Assembly (NCBI GenBank): GCA_025934955.1
Contig: JAICWE010000031.1
Span: forward strand, 1-39,477
Reading direction: 5' to 3'
Source of the DNA: Gemmatimonadales bacterium
GTDB lineage: Bacteria > Gemmatimonadota > Gemmatimonadetes > Gemmatimonadales > GWC2-71-9
Length of the DNA stretch: 39,477 bases
Part shown: positions 33,609-39,477 of the stretch, in pieces
Layout of the letters: every line of letters starts with the position of its first letter
How positions within the stretch are numbered: the stretch's first letter is position 1
The notes under the pieces: model-generated
The model's database searches: none
Told to the model about the DNA's origin: nothing
The model's input: only the letters and a program-made list of their open reading frames with translations
Position numbers and translations under genes: made by a program

Positions 33609-33637
33609 AATATAGGCCGGCCCCCAACCTGATGCAA
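33609..33637 (-). promoter_or_regulatory. Alpha-operon promoter (TTGCAT-17-TATATT)
   Basis: Minus-strand TTGCAT (33632-33637) and TATATT (33609-33614) are 17 bp apart and lie about 45 nt before rpmJ. The predicted start near 33602 gives a 36-nt leader. The alpha operon therefore seems to be transcribed on its own in this genome. Confidence 0.8.
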
Positions 33638-33695
33638 GCGCATGACACGGACCAGGTAACGAGAGCGGACGGTGTGCTGGCCGCGCCCGGCGCGG

Positions 33696-34127
33696 CTACC
33701 CGGAAACCCGGAGCTCCACCAGCGCCCAGCGGTCTGCGAGCAAGCGGAAGCTCAGGAGCAGCGTCTCCCGCCGAACCTGCTGCGTGCCGCCGACCCGGTA
33801 GCGGCGCTCCAGCTCGACGTATCCCCGCCCCGTCTCCACCTCGCGAACCGCGACGAGCCCCGTGGCAAGCTCCTCTGCGCCCTCCAGGTAGTTGCGCAGG
33901 AGCGCCACCGCCTGCGCCCGACCGAGTGCGCCGGACGGCTCGACCCCGGGCAACCGCACCACCACGCCCGGCGATCCCTGCACCAGCGCCGCCGCGTCGT
34001 GCCGAAACCACGCGCTCCGGGCTGATTCCGCGGCGGCGTTCAGCTCCGGCGCCGTCTGCGCCGCTCCAGACTTCGCGCCCAGCAGCGCGAGCCCGGCCAG
34101 GATGGCTGCCTGCCGCGCCCGGATCAC
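33696..34127 (-). CDS. Small secreted protein, possibly NTF2-like
   Basis: A 143-residue exported protein of unknown function. Residues 1-23 form a signal peptide ([24 protein letters not shown]). The mature part starts with a helix ([22 protein letters not shown]) and continues with strand-rich segments ([45 protein letters not shown]), a layout suggesting an NTF2-like or DUF4783-like cone fold. That call is from pattern only. The GTG at 34127 overlaps the pyrF stop (GTGA). It is the last gene of the smpB operon and has no clear terminator. Confidence 0.65.
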   Translation of the reverse strand: MIRARQAAILAGLALLGAKSGAAQTAPELNAAAESARSAWFRHDAAALVQGSPGVVVRLPGVEPSGALGRAQAVALLRNYLEGAEELATGLVAVREVETGRGYVELERRYRVGGTQQVRRETLLLSFRLLADRWALVELRVSG

Positions 34128-34810
34128 GCGGGACCTGCCGCATCCGCAATGTCGTCAAATGCGCGGGCCGGATCATCGGCCGCGAGGATCGGGCGGCCGA
34201 CGACGAGGTGGGTGGCTCCCGCGCGCGCCGCGTCGGCCGGCCCCGCGGAGCGGCGCTGGTCGCCCGCGGCATCGCCGCTGCGCCGGATGCCCGGGACCAC
34301 TATCCAGCCACCGGGTGGGAAGGCCGGACGGACCGCAGCGATCTCGTGCGGCGAGCAGACGACGCCGCGGAGCCCAGCGGCGGCGGCGATCGCGGCCAGC
34401 CGCCGCACCTCGGCGGTGAGCGCCACCGCGTCGCGGCCTGTCGCCCGGGCGTAGCTCTCCGAATCGAACGAGGTCAGCACCGTCACGCCGACGATCCCCA
34501 ACTCCGGGCCCGCGGCGGCGGCGGCGGCTTCGAGCATCGCCGTGCCGCCGCTGGCATGCACCGTCGCCATGGACACGCCCAGATCGCGCGCCGCCGCCAC
34601 CGCGCTCGCGACGGTGTTGGGGATGTCGTGCCACTTGAGGTCGAGGAAGACCCGCAGGCCGCGCCCGATGAGGGCGCGCACCAGCGGCGGGCCTTCACGG
34701 GTCATGAGGATCGAGCCCACTTTCACCCAGCGCACGTCGGGCACCCGCTCGAGCAGCCGCATCGACGCGTCGCCGCTCGGTAGATCGAGCGCGAGGATCA
34801 CCTCAGCCAT
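34124..34810 (-). CDS. pyrF: Orotidine 5'-phosphate decarboxylase
   Basis: Catalyses the last step of UMP synthesis. The 228-residue TIM-barrel starts [19 protein letters not shown] and carries the catalytic [11 protein letters not shown] with D57, K59 and D62. [17 protein letters not shown] and [18 protein letters not shown] bind the phosphate. Length and motifs fit the short bacterial family. The ATG at 34810 overlaps the pyrD stop by 8 nt, so the two pyrimidine genes are coupled. Confidence 0.96.
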   Translation of the reverse strand: MAEVILALDLPSGDASMRLLERVPDVRWVKVGSILMTREGPPLVRALIGRGLRVFLDLKWHDIPNTVASAVAAARDLGVSMATVHASGGTAMLEAAAAAAGPELGIVGVTVLTSFDSESYARATGRDAVALTAEVRRLAAIAAAAGLRGVVCSPHEIAAVRPAFPPGGWIVVPGIRRSGDAAGDQRRSAGPADAARAGATHLVVGRPILAADDPARAFDDIADAAGPA

Positions 34811-35687
34811 CGCCCCGCTCCAGCACGCGGATGATCCGCTCGGGCAGTCGGGGATCGGCCAGCGCGGCGGTGCCGATCGCCACGAGCTGCGCGCCGACGC
34901 GGAGATACTGCCGCACGTCGTCCGCGCTGCGCACGCCGCCGACGCCGATCACCGGCATCCCCCCGGTCCGCTCGACCACACGCGCCGCAGCCAGCACGCC
35001 GACCGGCAGCAGCGGTGGCCCGCTCACACCGCCGTTGCCGTTGCCCAGCCGCGGCGATCCGCGCGCGCCGGGGTCGTGGTAGAGAAGTCCGGGCATCGTA
35101 TTGACGACCGTGATCGCATCGGCGCCGGCGTCGCGCGCCACGACGGCGATCGCCGCGATGTCGGGCAGCGCCGGCGAGAGCTTCACGGCGATCGGTATCC
35201 GGGTCCGGCGGCGACACGAAGCCACGATGCGCTCGACGGTCGCCGCATCGGCACCGAACTCGATGCCGCCGGCGCTGGTGTTGGGACAGGAGAGATTGAG
35301 CTCGAAGGCGGTGATGCCGGGCAGCGGATCCAGCTCACCCACGACGGCGCCGTACTCGTCCACCGTGAACCCGACCACATTGACGATGACGCGGGCCCGA
35401 GCGAGCCGCCGGGCGAGCCACGGCAGCTCGTCCGACCGCACGCGCTCGAGTCCGGGATTCGCCAGGCCCACCGAGTTCAGCATGCCGCCGGCGAACTCGG
35501 CGACGCGGGGCGGCGGGTTGCCCGCGCGCGGCAGGAGCGACACCGCCTTGGTGACGATGCCGCCGAGTCGGTCCAGCTCCATCACTCCGTCGAGCTCGCG
35601 GCCGAAGCCGGCCGTCCCGGCGGCGAGCAGCACCGGATTCTGGAATCGCTGACCGAGCACGTCGCGCGGCAGCTCGCCGGCCGGCAC
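34803..35687 (-). CDS. pyrD: Dihydroorotate dehydrogenase, class 1 (PyrDB-like)
   Basis: Oxidises dihydroorotate to orotate with FMN. The 294-residue cytosolic-type enzyme has the catalytic base C134 in NLSCPNTSAGG, marking class 1 (class 2 uses serine). FQNPVLLAAGTAGFG at the N-terminus and GVGGVRSADDVRQYLRVGA near the C-terminus fit class 1B. Class 1B normally needs the flavin/iron-sulfur subunit PyrK to pass electrons to NAD, but no pyrK lies nearby. The GTG at 35687 shares one base with the upstream TAG stop (TAGTG). pyrF follows with an 8-nt overlap. Confidence 0.94.
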   Translation of the reverse strand: MPAGELPRDVLGQRFQNPVLLAAGTAGFGRELDGVMELDRLGGIVTKAVSLLPRAGNPPPRVAEFAGGMLNSVGLANPGLERVRSDELPWLARRLARARVIVNVVGFTVDEYGAVVGELDPLPGITAFELNLSCPNTSAGGIEFGADAATVERIVASCRRRTRIPIAVKLSPALPDIAAIAVVARDAGADAITVVNTMPGLLYHDPGARGSPRLGNGNGGVSGPPLLPVGVLAAARVVERTGGMPVIGVGGVRSADDVRQYLRVGAQLVAIGTAALADPRLPERIIRVLERGDG

Positions 35688-37156
35688 TACGGCTGCTCGT
35701 CCACTCGCCGGCCGCCGGCCGCTGCCGGTCGCCGGATCGGCCGTTCGGTTCCGACGGAATCGGCTGGTGCCACTCGCCGGCCGGGGAGTGCGCGGGGCCG
35801 CCGGATGTCTCGATCGTCCGACTCGGCGGGAGCGCTCGCCACCTCGAGTGCGAACGCACCGAGCGAGTCCTCCAGCACGCGGTAGCCGTCCGATATCTCA
35901 CCCCGGACAGCGGCGGCGTACGGGCTCCCGGCGTAGCGCTCCTCGACCACCGCGCGCGCCGAGTCGGCCGCGGTCGAGTCGACCGCGCCGAGCGCAAGCA
36001 GCGCTTTCGGCGCATAGGGCGAATCGGGCGCACGCTGGAGAAGGTGTCGCAGCAGCGTCGCGGCGAGCGCCGGGTTGTGCAGCCGCTCGCGGGCGGCTTC
36101 GGCGGCCAGGAAGAGCCGGATATCCGCCTGCGGCGCGAGCGGCGGCAGCGAGTCAGCGGCGCGGATTTCGACGACGGTCGCCTGGAGCTGAGCGACGGGA
36201 CCGGCACTGGTGCCTTCGTCGGCGCCGATCGCGGCCAGCGAATCGACGCTCGGTGCCAGCGCCGCGACGTCCGGGGCGGCGCGAAGGGCGAGACCGATGC
36301 TCGCGAGGCGCGCGTCCGCGCGGACGTCGCCGGCATCGGCGACCGCCGCGGCGGCGGACAACCGTTCGCGAGCGCGGGCCGGATCGACCAGGGCCAGGCG
36401 CTGGGCGTCGTCGTAGAGCCAGCGGGCGTGGCGCGCGGGGGGGCCGACCGAGTCGAGGCGATCGAGCAGCGACGACGCAGCACGCGCATCGTGGCGACCG
36501 AGCGCGGCGAGCAGCGTGTCCCACGGCGCAACCGAATCCTTCCGCGCGAGGAAGCTGTCCGCGATGGCGACCGCACCCGCCGTCTGGCCGGCATCGGCCA
36601 GCGTGACCATGCGCTCCGCGGCGGCCGACGGCCCCATCGCCGCGACGAGCGGAACGGCATCCGCGGCGTGCCCGCTGAGCCGGAGCGCGCGCACGTAGAG
36701 CAGCAGTGCCGCCTGGCGCCGCGCTGGCACCCGGCTCCGGATCGGCCCGGCGAGCGATGCGACGGCGCCGTCCTGCTCGCCCAGCTGGAGCTGGCACATG
36801 CCGTAGGCGAGGTTTGCCCGCTCGATCCGGTCGGGATCGCTCGTGATTGCCAGGGCCTGCCGCAGCGGCGCCACGGCGCTGGTGCACTCCTTCAGGTTCG
36901 CCAGCGCCTGCCCGCGGAGCACCAGCGCCTCCTCCACCCACTTGCTGTCCGGATGGCGCACGATGACCGACTCCGCCTTGACGGAGACCTGGCCCCAATA
37001 CCCGCTCGCGTCGAAGGTGCGGCCGTCGCGCTCCGCCTTCTCGGCGAGACCGGCGAGGCGGCGTGCATTGTAGACGCCGTTGTAGTAGACGCAGCCGCCG
37101 AGCCCGATGACGAGCGCCGCGAGCGGGCCGAGTCGCGCGAACGACCGGGCGCTCAC
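35687..37156 (-). CDS. TPR-like outer-membrane lipoprotein
   Basis: A 489-residue lipoprotein of unknown function. The signal peptide (MSARSFARLGPLAALVIG) ends in LGGC with C22. VYYNGVYNARRLAGLAEKAERDGR follows as the start of helical repeats. TPR-like elements (AERDGRTFDASGYWGQV, WVEEALVLRGQALANLKECTSAV, ALLLYVRALRLSGHAADAVPLV, ATLLRHLLQRAPDSPYAPKALL) cover most of the protein. An Arg/Pro-rich tail lies at the C-terminus. Its start GTG overlaps the amidase stop (GTGA). It is sandwiched between a peptidoglycan amidase and pyrimidine genes, so a link with cell-wall turnover is possible but unproven. Confidence 0.78.
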   Translation of the reverse strand: MSARSFARLGPLAALVIGLGGCVYYNGVYNARRLAGLAEKAERDGRTFDASGYWGQVSVKAESVIVRHPDSKWVEEALVLRGQALANLKECTSAVAPLRQALAITSDPDRIERANLAYGMCQLQLGEQDGAVASLAGPIRSRVPARRQAALLLYVRALRLSGHAADAVPLVAAMGPSAAAERMVTLADAGQTAGAVAIADSFLARKDSVAPWDTLLAALGRHDARAASSLLDRLDSVGPPARHARWLYDDAQRLALVDPARARERLSAAAAVADAGDVRADARLASIGLALRAAPDVAALAPSVDSLAAIGADEGTSAGPVAQLQATVVEIRAADSLPPLAPQADIRLFLAAEAARERLHNPALAATLLRHLLQRAPDSPYAPKALLALGAVDSTAADSARAVVEERYAGSPYAAAVRGEISDGYRVLEDSLGAFALEVASAPAESDDRDIRRPRALPGRRVAPADSVGTERPIRRPAAAGGRRVDEQP

Positions 37157-38403
37157 CGGCCCTCGCCCGAGTCTGCCGCGGTGCCGCTGCGGCGCTCATA
37201 GTCGATGAGATAATCCACCACCGCATCCGCGATCGCGGACGCGAGCTTGCGCTGGGTGGACGGTGTCGAGAGAAAGCGGCCGTCGTCGGGGTTGGTGCTG
37301 TAACCCATCTCGACCAGCACCGCCGGCCTGCGTGCGGTGGTGAGTACCATGAACCCCGCCTGCTTCACGCCGCGATCGGGGCCGGCGTGCACGTTTCCGA
37401 GCTTGTCCTGCACGATTGCGGCGAACTGGGCCGACTCGCGCAGGTGCTCGTTGAGCTGAAGATCCTTGAGGATGAAGTCGAGCCCGCCGGTCGGCGTGTC
37501 CTCCGGGGTCGCCTCGAAGCGAACGGCATCGTTCTCGACCTTGGCGACGCGGGCGGCATCCTCGGTCCTCGCTTCGGCGAGGAAGTAGGTCTCGAAGCCG
37601 CGCATCGCGGTGTAGCCGCTCCGGCGGGGCAGCGAATTCACGTGAAGACTGACGAACAAGTCGCAATCTTGGGTACAGTAGCGGCCGCGGTCGCCCAGGG
37701 CGATGAGCGTGTCGGTGGTGCGCGTCATCCGCACGCCGATGCCGCGGGCCTTCAGCTCCTGGCGCAGCAGCAAGGCGACCTGCAGCGTCACGTCCTTCTC
37801 GCGGGTGCCCCGGGGAAAGAAGAGGCCCGGATTGCCGGGATCGACGCCGCCGTGTCCCGCGTCCACCGCGACGACATGCCCGCGACGGAGCCCGCTCGGC
37901 AGGCGGTCGCCTCCGCCGGGGGGCGGACGGTCCACCGCGGTCCTCCGGTCGGCCACGGCACGCGGCGCCGGCGGCTCGGCCGGAGCGGCGCCCGCCAGTT
38001 GGGGGCCGATCTCGACCAGCCGGGCCGCATCGCCGTCGTAGCGATACCGCTCGGCGAACACCCGGGGCAGCACCTCGACCACGAACTGCAGAGGAAGGAA
38101 GATGGAGTCGCGCGACACCGTCGCCGAGGCGGCGAGCGGCTCCGCGTGGCCGGCGAAGACGAACCACGGCGCGTCGAGCAGCAGCGCGAACTCCTCCCGG
38201 GCCACGGTCACGTCGGCCCAACCACCGTCGCGGCGCACGCTGCCGCCTAACGCGGCGAGCAGCGGCGCCGCCGGCACGAGTGGCGCGCCGCCCCGGACGG
38301 TTCGTACCGGGACGCGAGCATCACCGCGCGCGGTGGAGATGGTGATCGCGAGCGGCGCCCGGGGCGGAGCCGCGACGAACAGCCCGAGCAGCAGGGCGAT
38401 CAC
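37153..38403 (-). CDS. Secreted N-acetylmuramoyl-L-alanine amidase
   Basis: Cleaves the amide bond between MurNAc and the stem peptide, probably in cell separation. The 416 residues comprise a signal peptide (about 1-16), a copper-amine-oxidase-N-like substrate-binding domain (about 38-132, with APLLAALGGSVRRDGGW), a Pro-rich linker and an Amidase_3 catalytic domain (about 175-410). Zinc and catalytic residues are seen: H184 in VDAGHGGVDPG, H254 in SLHVNS and E365 in VLVEMGYSTNP. The GTG at 38403 overlaps the smpB stop (GTGA); a much longer in-frame reading is a shadow of smpB. The TPR lipoprotein gene follows. Confidence 0.92.
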   Translation of the reverse strand: MIALLLGLFVAAPPRAPLAITISTARGDARVPVRTVRGGAPLVPAAPLLAALGGSVRRDGGWADVTVAREEFALLLDAPWFVFAGHAEPLAASATVSRDSIFLPLQFVVEVLPRVFAERYRYDGDAARLVEIGPQLAGAAPAEPPAPRAVADRRTAVDRPPPGGGDRLPSGLRRGHVVAVDAGHGGVDPGNPGLFFPRGTREKDVTLQVALLLRQELKARGIGVRMTRTTDTLIALGDRGRYCTQDCDLFVSLHVNSLPRRSGYTAMRGFETYFLAEARTEDAARVAKVENDAVRFEATPEDTPTGGLDFILKDLQLNEHLRESAQFAAIVQDKLGNVHAGPDRGVKQAGFMVLTTARRPAVLVEMGYSTNPDDGRFLSTPSTQRKLASAIADAVVDYLIDYERRSGTAADSGEGR

Positions 38404-38888
38404 AGGCGCCCCCGCATCCGCGCGACGCGGGCCACCTCGCGCTCCGCATCGCGGCGCTTCATGTCCTCGCGCTTGTCGTGCTGCTTCTTGCCGCGGCCGA
38501 GGGCCAGCGCCACCTTGGCGCGGCCGTTCTTGAAGTACAGCTCGAGCGGGATCAGGGTGAGCCCGCGCTGCTCCACCGCGCCGATCATCCGTTCGATCTC
38601 GCGACGATGGAGCAGCAGCTTGCGGCTGCGGACCGGCTCGTGGTTGTAGCGGTTGCCCTGCTCGTAGGGGGTAACGTTCATGCCTTCCAGAAAGACCTCT
38701 CCGTTCCGCAGCCGCGCCCACCCCTCCTTGATCGACGCCTTCCCCGAGCGGAGCGACTTCACCTCGGTGCCGGTCAGCACGATGCCCGCCTCCCACGTCT
38801 CGAGGATGTGGTAGTCGTGCGTCGCGCGCGGATTGCGCGCGACCGACTGCTTCCGCTCGGCTGCGGCGAGGGTGGGCTTCGAGTTCAC
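38400..38888 (-). CDS. smpB: SsrA-binding protein SmpB
   Basis: SmpB binds tmRNA and delivers it to stalled ribosomes for trans-translation. The 162-residue protein shows NPRATHDYHILETWEAGIVL in two family blocks, GTEVKSLRSGKASIKEGWA and the C-terminal basic tail with GKKQHDKREDMKRRDAEREV. The GTG at 38888 is preferred over an upstream TTG at 38906 because the promoter predicts a start near 38900, which excludes the TTG, and AGGA precedes the GTG. The leader would be only 12 nt. No tmRNA gene is seen in the window. It heads an operon with the amidase. Confidence 0.95.
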   Translation of the reverse strand: MNSKPTLAAAERKQSVARNPRATHDYHILETWEAGIVLTGTEVKSLRSGKASIKEGWARLRNGEVFLEGMNVTPYEQGNRYNHEPVRSRKLLLHRREIERMIGAVEQRGLTLIPLELYFKNGRAKVALALGRGKKQHDKREDMKRRDAEREVARVARMRGRL

Positions 38889-38906
38889 GGCGGATTTCCT
38901 AAGCAA

Positions 38907-38935
38907 AGGATAGGCCGATACTTCCGTATGGTCAA
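38907..38935 (-). promoter_or_regulatory. smpB promoter (TTGACC-17-TATCCT)
   Basis: Minus-strand TTGACC (38930-38935) and TATCCT (38907-38912) are separated by 17 bp. The predicted start near 38900 decides the smpB start codon (GTG 38888). Its -35 lies 9 bp from the -35 of the divergent tRNA promoter. Confidence 0.82.
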
Positions 38936-38944
38936 CGCGCGATC

Positions 38945-38973
38945 TTGACCGTCCTCCGCAAGCCCGCTAGCTT
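38945..38973 (+). promoter_or_regulatory. tRNA-Leu promoter (TTGACC-17-TAGCTT)
   Basis: Plus-strand TTGACC (38945-38950) and TAGCTT (38968-38973) are 17 bp apart. The predicted start near 38980 is only about 4 nt before the mature tRNA 5' end, a short leader as usual for tRNA genes. Confidence 0.82.
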
Positions 38974-38983
38974 TGCGCGCTTC

Positions 38984-39067
38984 GCCGAAGTGGTGGAACT
39001 GGTAGACGCGCTGCGTTCAGGGCGCAGTGGGCGCAAGCCCGTGCGGGTTCGAGTCCCGCCTTCGGCA
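38984..39067 (+). tRNA. tRNA-Leu (anticodon CAG)
   Basis: An 84-nt class II tRNA. The acceptor stem GCCGAAG pairs with CTTCGGC (39060-39066) and A39067 is the discriminator base. The anticodon stem CTGCG/CGCAG encloses loop TTCAGGG with anticodon CAG at 39018-39020, reading CUG leucine codons, the dominant ones in this GC-rich DNA. A long variable arm (stem GGGC/GCCC) and a normal T arm with GTTCGAGT are present. CCA is not encoded. A hairpin terminator lies about 70 nt downstream. Confidence 0.97.
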
Positions 39068-39135
39068 CTGTCCGGCGGGAACTGCAACGTCGTCACGAGC
39101 GCCGTCGCGGATCAGAAAGTGATCAGAAAATGAGC

Positions 39136-39162
39136 GGGGGCTTCGATTCGGTCGAAGCCCCC
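39136..39162. terminator. Bidirectional terminator between tRNA-Leu and the rhodanese gene
   Basis: A perfect 11-bp inverted repeat (39136-39146 with 39152-39162, 5-nt loop) is followed by GATTTGCTT on the plus strand and by GCTCATTTTC on the minus strand. It can end the tRNA transcript and the convergent rhodanese-gene transcript, whose stop lies 34 nt away. Confidence 0.8.
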
Positions 39163-39196
39163 GATTTGCTTCCCGCGGTCCGGCGCCGCGCGCCGC

Positions 39197-39477
39197 TCAG
39201 TAGCGCGTCATCCCCGGCTCCTGCTCCGCAGCCCAGCGGTCGATCCCGCCCGCCAGACTCCGGACCCTTCCGAACCCCGCGCCGCGGAGCAGCTCCAGCG
39301 CGCGCAGCGATCGCATTCCCTTGTGGCAGTACGTGACGATGTCCGCATGCCCGGGGAGGTCGGCGAGGCGCGACGGCAGCTCGCCGAGAGGAATGAGCCG
39401 CGCGCCACTGATGTGGGCCAGCTGGTGCTCCCACGGCTCGCGCACGTCGAGCAGCAGCGGGCGCGGCTCCCGCGCCA
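39197..39477 (-). CDS. Rhodanese-domain protein (5' end outside window)
   Basis: Ninety-three complete codons plus part of another are present. The segment starts LLLDVREPWEHQLAHISGARLIPLG in two overlapping rhodanese blocks, carries the active-site loop CHKGMRS with the sulfur-accepting cysteine, and ends LAGGIDRWAAEQEPGMTRY. Rhodaneses carry persulfide sulfur. The C-terminal wording GGIDxWA followed by a -RY end is the kind seen in MoeZ/MoeB-type adenylyltransferase-rhodanese fusions, so this may be the tail of a larger protein. A stand-alone single-domain rhodanese is equally possible; the missing upstream part would decide. Confidence 0.85.
   Translation of the reverse strand, partial: AREPRPLLLDVREPWEHQLAHISGARLIPLGELPSRLADLPGHADIVTYCHKGMRSLRALELLRGAGFGRVRSLAGGIDRWAAEQEPGMTRY

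Noticed and set aside
33680..33696. Small GC hairpin after the last gene of the smpB operon as a terminator
   Set aside because: The stem has only 6 bp, touches the stop codon and has no T tract on the minus strand.
38889..38906. TTG start of smpB at 38906
   Set aside because: It lies within or just at the -10 box and before the predicted transcription start; the GTG at 38888 has AGGA before it.

Overview
The window looks like chromosomal core and accessory-envelope DNA from a high-GC (about 70 %) diderm bacterium, most likely Gemmatimonadota or a close FCB-group relative. The evidence is the Bacteroidetes-like insertions in SecA, several lipoproteins with lipoboxes, a BamD-like protein, a long SecA-terminated envelope operon and very frequent GTG starts. 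The lineage is inferred from protein character; no search was possible. All genes lie on the minus strand except rpmB and tRNA-Leu.

Layout, left to right (transcription mostly runs right to left): a partial galE-like epimerase cut by the window edge; a secreted LysM protein; ssb; a genome-maintenance/translation block rel > EVE-domain gene > uvrB > tsaE > tsaB > rimI; radC; then a nearly gapless run of about 20 kb from 30146 down to 10260. That run starts with GDP-sugar genes (rmd-like, gmd, fcl), passes through carB and murB, continues with a wbpD/wbpE/wbpB/wbpA-type UDP-diacetamido-uronic-acid set, ugd and a UDP-glucuronate-epimerase-like gene, and ends with two TPR genes, a bamD-like gene, nadD and secA. 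Next come rpmB (plus strand), the alpha ribosomal operon rpmJ-rpsM-rpsK-rpsD-rpoA-rplQ, and an operon smpB > amidase > TPR lipoprotein > pyrD > pyrF > small secreted protein. A tRNA-Leu(CAG) gene and a truncated rhodanese-domain gene close the window.

The biological theme is envelope building: nucleotide sugars for a surface polysaccharide (GDP-fucose and/or GDP-rhamnose, UDP-GlcA/GalA, UDP-diacetamido-hexuronic acid), peptidoglycan precursor reduction (MurB), cell-wall hydrolysis (amidase, LysM), outer-membrane assembly (BamD-like, lipoproteins) and secretion (SecA), mixed with pyrimidine and NAD synthesis.

Regulatory signals are unusually readable. Seven places show a -35 of TTGACC, TTGCAT or TTGCCT exactly 17 bp from a -10 such as TATATT, and two more have a TATATT box without a clear -35. 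They suggest a leaderless uvrB mRNA, a leaderless 10-codon ORF coupled to rel, an internal promoter with a hairpin leader before the wbpE-like gene, and back-to-back promoters for smpB and tRNA-Leu. Four hairpins look like intrinsic terminators. I see no phage, insertion sequence, CRISPR array, defence island or clearly new multi-gene system. The points most worth checking are regulatory and organisational. No stretch above 300 bases lacks a gene.
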